Positions 37,291 through 38,664 of a DNA stretch of 38,664 nucleotides are shown here, one piece after another (within the stretch, counting starts at the first letter, position 1; the number at the start of each line of letters is the position of its first letter). Source of the stretch: Nitrospirota bacterium (GTDB lineage: Bacteria > Nitrospirota > Nitrospiria > SBBL01 > JAADHI01). The stretch covers positions 1-38,664 of the forward strand of contig JAJDBU010000069.1 of assembly GCA_029261195.1 (NCBI GenBank). Direction: 5' to 3'. The notes beneath the pieces are model-generated. The model ran no database searches. It had not been told where the DNA came from and saw only the letters and a program-made list of their open reading frames with translations. The position numbers were made by a program, and so were the translations under genes.

Positions 37291-38540
37291 ATGAAACAAG
37301 CAGAACTCCACTGGCAACAAAATCAAGCGCTTAATACCCAACACCGTTGTCGGTCGCATACAGCGAACTTTGAGTGCCCTGGGTTTTGATGTGGAAAAAG
37401 TTTTAGGGTTTGCCAAAAAACGAGAGATGTGTCGTGGCAAACTGTCTCAAGGGAGTGAGTGTTATATCGGCCTACCTTGGTTTGAAGTCAACAAGTGTCG
37501 CTACAACAAGAAACACGCCATTGTCGTGGGTGCAGGCATTGCCGGTGTCACTACGGCATGGGCCTTAGCCCAAGGAGGCTGGCTAATCGACTTGATTGAA
37601 CAACACGGGGCCATCGCCCAAGAAGGCTCTGGAAATCCACTGAGCATACTCATGCCACGTATCAGTTTAAATGAGAGTAGGGAGAGCGCGTTTTATAGCG
37701 TGGCTTATTTAAAGGCGATTCGAGAACTCACAAAGTTAAAAAAAGAAGCGCCCGATTTTTCCTGGCAGCAGGGCGGTGTGCTGCAATTGGCCGCAAGTCA
37801 GCGCATCCTCAAACAGATCGACAAATTGAATTGTGCAGATGACTTTGTTCAAGGGCTGTCCGCACAAGAGGCCAGTGAGATCGCCGGTGTGCCGATCAAT
37901 GATAAGGCCCTATTTTTCCCCATGGCAGGCTGGCTAAACCCGAGGGACCTGTGTGAACGTTTGATTAAAGATTCGGAAGGACGGATTAATCTGCACTTCA
38001 ACACGACGATCACTCGTCTTTGTTCTCAAAACGGACACTGGCAGTTATTTAATCAAGAGGGTCAAGTGAAACTTGAATCAGAGGTGGTCGTGCTTGCGAA
38101 TGCCACCCATGCAAACAAATTTCAACAGACGGATTGGCTGCCACTTCAGCCTGCAAGAGGTCAGCTTAGCTTCAGAACTGCGACAACAAAGAGTAAAGGC
38201 ATTCGCTGTGCGATTTGTTATGAGGCCTATGTCTTACCTGAACTTGCTGGAAGGCATGTGATCGGGGCAACATTCAAAAGGGGAGATAGCGGTACTGAAC
38301 TCAGAGCCTGCGATGACAGCGAAAATATGAGAAAATTAGAACGAGGGCTTCCGGGGATTTTTGATGCCAATGATGCTAATGAGATTAGGAACAAAGGTCG
38401 TGCCGCACTCAGAGCCATCACGCCGGACAGAATGCCAATGGTGGGGCCGGTGGCGGATGTCGATTATTTTAAGATCCATTACCACGATTTATATAAAGGC
38501 AAGTCAGCGTCCACTTACCCGAAAGGAGTCAATCCCAAGG
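37291..38540 (+). pseudogene. mnmC: Broken mnmC (tRNA U34 mnm5s2U synthesis protein)
   Basis: MnmC normally joins an N-terminal methyltransferase to a C-terminal FAD oxidase acting on tRNA wobble uridine. Here ATG 37291 opens MKQAELHWQQNQALNTQ, which resembles the family N-terminus, but the frame stops at 37389. The +1-shifted frame carries VVGRIQRTLSALGFDVEKVL and FAKKREM, the end of the methyltransferase domain, near 37346-37428. Roughly 190-200 codons between them are missing. The FAD domain follows: VVGAGIAG, then SGNPLSILMPRI and GAAL-type ALRAITPDRMPMVG. The frame ends at 38548 after NPKVS; the usual last 50 or so residues, with the GSRGL motif, are absent. The MnmC FAD-domain match is strong. 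Confidence 0.75.
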
Positions 38541-38563
38541 TTAGTTGAAAATTGATAGATGAC

Positions 38564-38664
38564 CTATGCTGCTTTTGATTGATTTTGATCTTGAGCGAAT
38601 TTCTCCATATTACTTTTTAGCAGTGGAAGAAACCTATATCCTTTTATCTTTCTGAGCGAAGGTT
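38564..38664 (-). CDS. Transposase-like C-terminus (partial)
   Basis: On the - strand a frame enters from the right edge and stops at TAG (38566-38564), giving 32 residues: PSLRKIKGYRFLPLLKSNME then KFAQDQNQSKAA. The 'LRKIKGYR.LP.L...' pattern resembles C-terminal tails of several transposase families, which I cannot resolve further. It lies where the mnmC sequence stops matching its family, consistent with an insertion sequence inside mnmC. The tail differs from that at the left border, so these are two different elements. Confidence 0.45.
   Translation of the reverse strand, partial: PSLRKIKGYRFLPLLKSNMEKFAQDQNQSKAA

Noticed and set aside
37370-38548. mnmC FAD domain as an intact stand-alone oxidase gene
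   Set aside because: It starts inside the methyltransferase domain end without a ribosome binding site and lacks the last 50 or so residues; pseudogene is the better reading.

Overview
The window is a chromosomal segment of a Gram-negative-type bacterium. Most of it is one very long, almost uninterrupted block of translation and transcription genes on the + strand: tRNA cluster, rpmG, secE, nusG, rplKAJL, rpoBC, rpsL, rpsG, fusA, tuf, then S10, spc and alpha clusters through rplQ (about 3.3 to 35.8 kb). The RpoB and RpoC sizes (1352 and 1385 aa), the tRNA(Thr-Tyr-Gly-Thr)...tRNA-Trp-secE layout, a UbiE/MenG methyltransferase, a secreted beta-barrel-like protein and MnmC remains all point to a diderm. 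Residue choices in S12 and EF-Tu reminded me of Nitrospirota or related deep lineages, but that is an impression from memory and not a placement.

Layout. 1-140: the 3' end of a transposase, IS66-like, with a probable terminal repeat. 141-618: unassigned DNA with an imperfect inverted repeat and a candidate promoter. 619-1490: a lysine-rich 52-aa protein and a J-domain protein. 1658-3242: ubiE/menG and an exported beta-barrel-like protein, both on the - strand. 3322-3992: promoter and four tRNAs (Thr-UGU, Tyr, Gly, Thr-GGU). 4084-4348: rpmG and tRNA-Trp. 4431-11667: secE-nusG-rplKAJL-rpoB. 11720-15877: rpoC. 15898-20291: a consensus sigma70-type promoter and the str genes. 20324-35723: S10, spc (ending secY-adk-map-infA-rpmJ) and alpha clusters. 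35769-35802: a strong bidirectional terminator. 35807-37097 (- strand): anmK downstream of tRNA-Phe. 37291-38540: a broken mnmC. 38564-38664: the 3' end of a second, different transposase-like gene on the - strand.

The block encodes RNA polymerase core (alpha, beta, beta'), NusG, IF-1, EF-G, EF-Tu, the SecY and SecE translocon subunits, methionine aminopeptidase, adenylate kinase and about a third of the ribosomal proteins. This is an ordinary growth-regulated core locus. I found no convincing undescribed system in it. The parts worth a second look are at the edges (mnmC with an internal deletion and a cut-off C-terminus; transposase ends at both borders; an inverted repeat beside a lysine-rich microprotein) and in a few unusual gaps inside the operons (rplJ-rplL, rplV-rpsC, rpsK-rpsD, rpsD-rpoA). 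Also notable are the missing tuf copy in the tRNA cluster and a shortened zinc-knuckle spacing in adenylate kinase.
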